A stretch of 12,485 nucleotides of DNA from contig JAGVLZ010000377.1 of NCBI GenBank assembly GCA_020054055.1, positions 1-12,485 of the forward strand. The letters run 5' to 3'. The position numbers and the translations under genes are program-made. The notes below the pieces were generated by a model, which saw only the letters and a list, made by a program, of their open reading frames with translations, had not been told where the DNA came from and did no database searches. Source of the stretch: Phycisphaerales bacterium (GTDB lineage: Bacteria; Planctomycetota; Phycisphaerae; Phycisphaerales; UBA1924). Positions 12,436 to 12,485 of this stretch are shown one piece after another. The first letter of the stretch is position 1. Every line of letters starts with the position of its first letter.

Positions 12436-12485
12436 ATGTTGCTGGTGATGGATCGTACCTTCGAGCGGGTGATCGGGAGGAAGTA
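12436..12485 (+). CDS. Possible start of an unidentified gene cut by the window edge
   Basis: An ATG at 12436 opens a frame MLLVMDRTFERVIGRK that is still open at the window end. The same frame is open back to 12406 without another ATG. Only 16 full codons are visible, the ribosome-binding site is poor, and I do not recognise the protein. It may be a real gene start or the tail of a gene interrupted upstream. Confidence 0.25.
   Translation, partial: MLLVMDRTFERVIGRK

Overview
The window is GC-rich bacterial DNA. It carries a dense minus-strand run of housekeeping genes, flanked by a few plus-strand genes. A planctomycete, perhaps of the Phycisphaerae, is the best guess. That rests on the gene mix (pyrophosphate-type phosphofructokinase C-terminus, DUF1569 protein, membrane-fused spermidine-synthase-like protein), on the scarcity of Shine-Dalgarno sites, and on a short intergenic repeat (5516-5536) of a kind I associate with planctomycete genomes. 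This is inference, not proof.

Layout. Plus strand, left: the 3' end of a 6-phosphofructokinase gene (3-239), then a standalone PD-(D/E)XK nuclease-family gene (290-1510). Minus strand, 10493 down to 1573: short HicB-type antitoxin, HicA toxin, aspartate kinase (lysC), AbiEii-type nucleotidyltransferase, 77-aa partner, 752-aa membrane/spermidine-synthase-like protein, prolyl-tRNA synthetase, 72-aa membrane protein, SnoaL/NTF2-like lipoprotein, RluA-family pseudouridine synthase and a DUF1569/DinB-like protein. Most junctions are overlaps or gaps under 60 nt. The largest, about 100 nt (2804-2905), holds a REP-like hairpin. Plus strand, right: an enoyl-CoA hydratase-family gene (10541-11287) abutting an ankyrin-repeat gene (ends 12367), then a possible new gene cut by the window edge.

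The most interesting part is 7854-10493. The lysine/threonine-pathway enzyme aspartate kinase lies 28 nt after a HicBA-type toxin-antitoxin pair. It overlaps by 8 nt the start of an AbiEii-like nucleotidyltransferase, which in turn overlaps a small partner gene by 4 nt. A biosynthetic gene is therefore physically and probably translationally locked between two toxin-antitoxin-like pairs. lysC also has an internal ATG with a good ribosome-binding site, placed where a separate regulatory beta subunit would begin. No CRISPR array, tRNA, rRNA, insertion sequence or convincing intrinsic terminator was seen, and no stretch over 300 bases lacks a gene.
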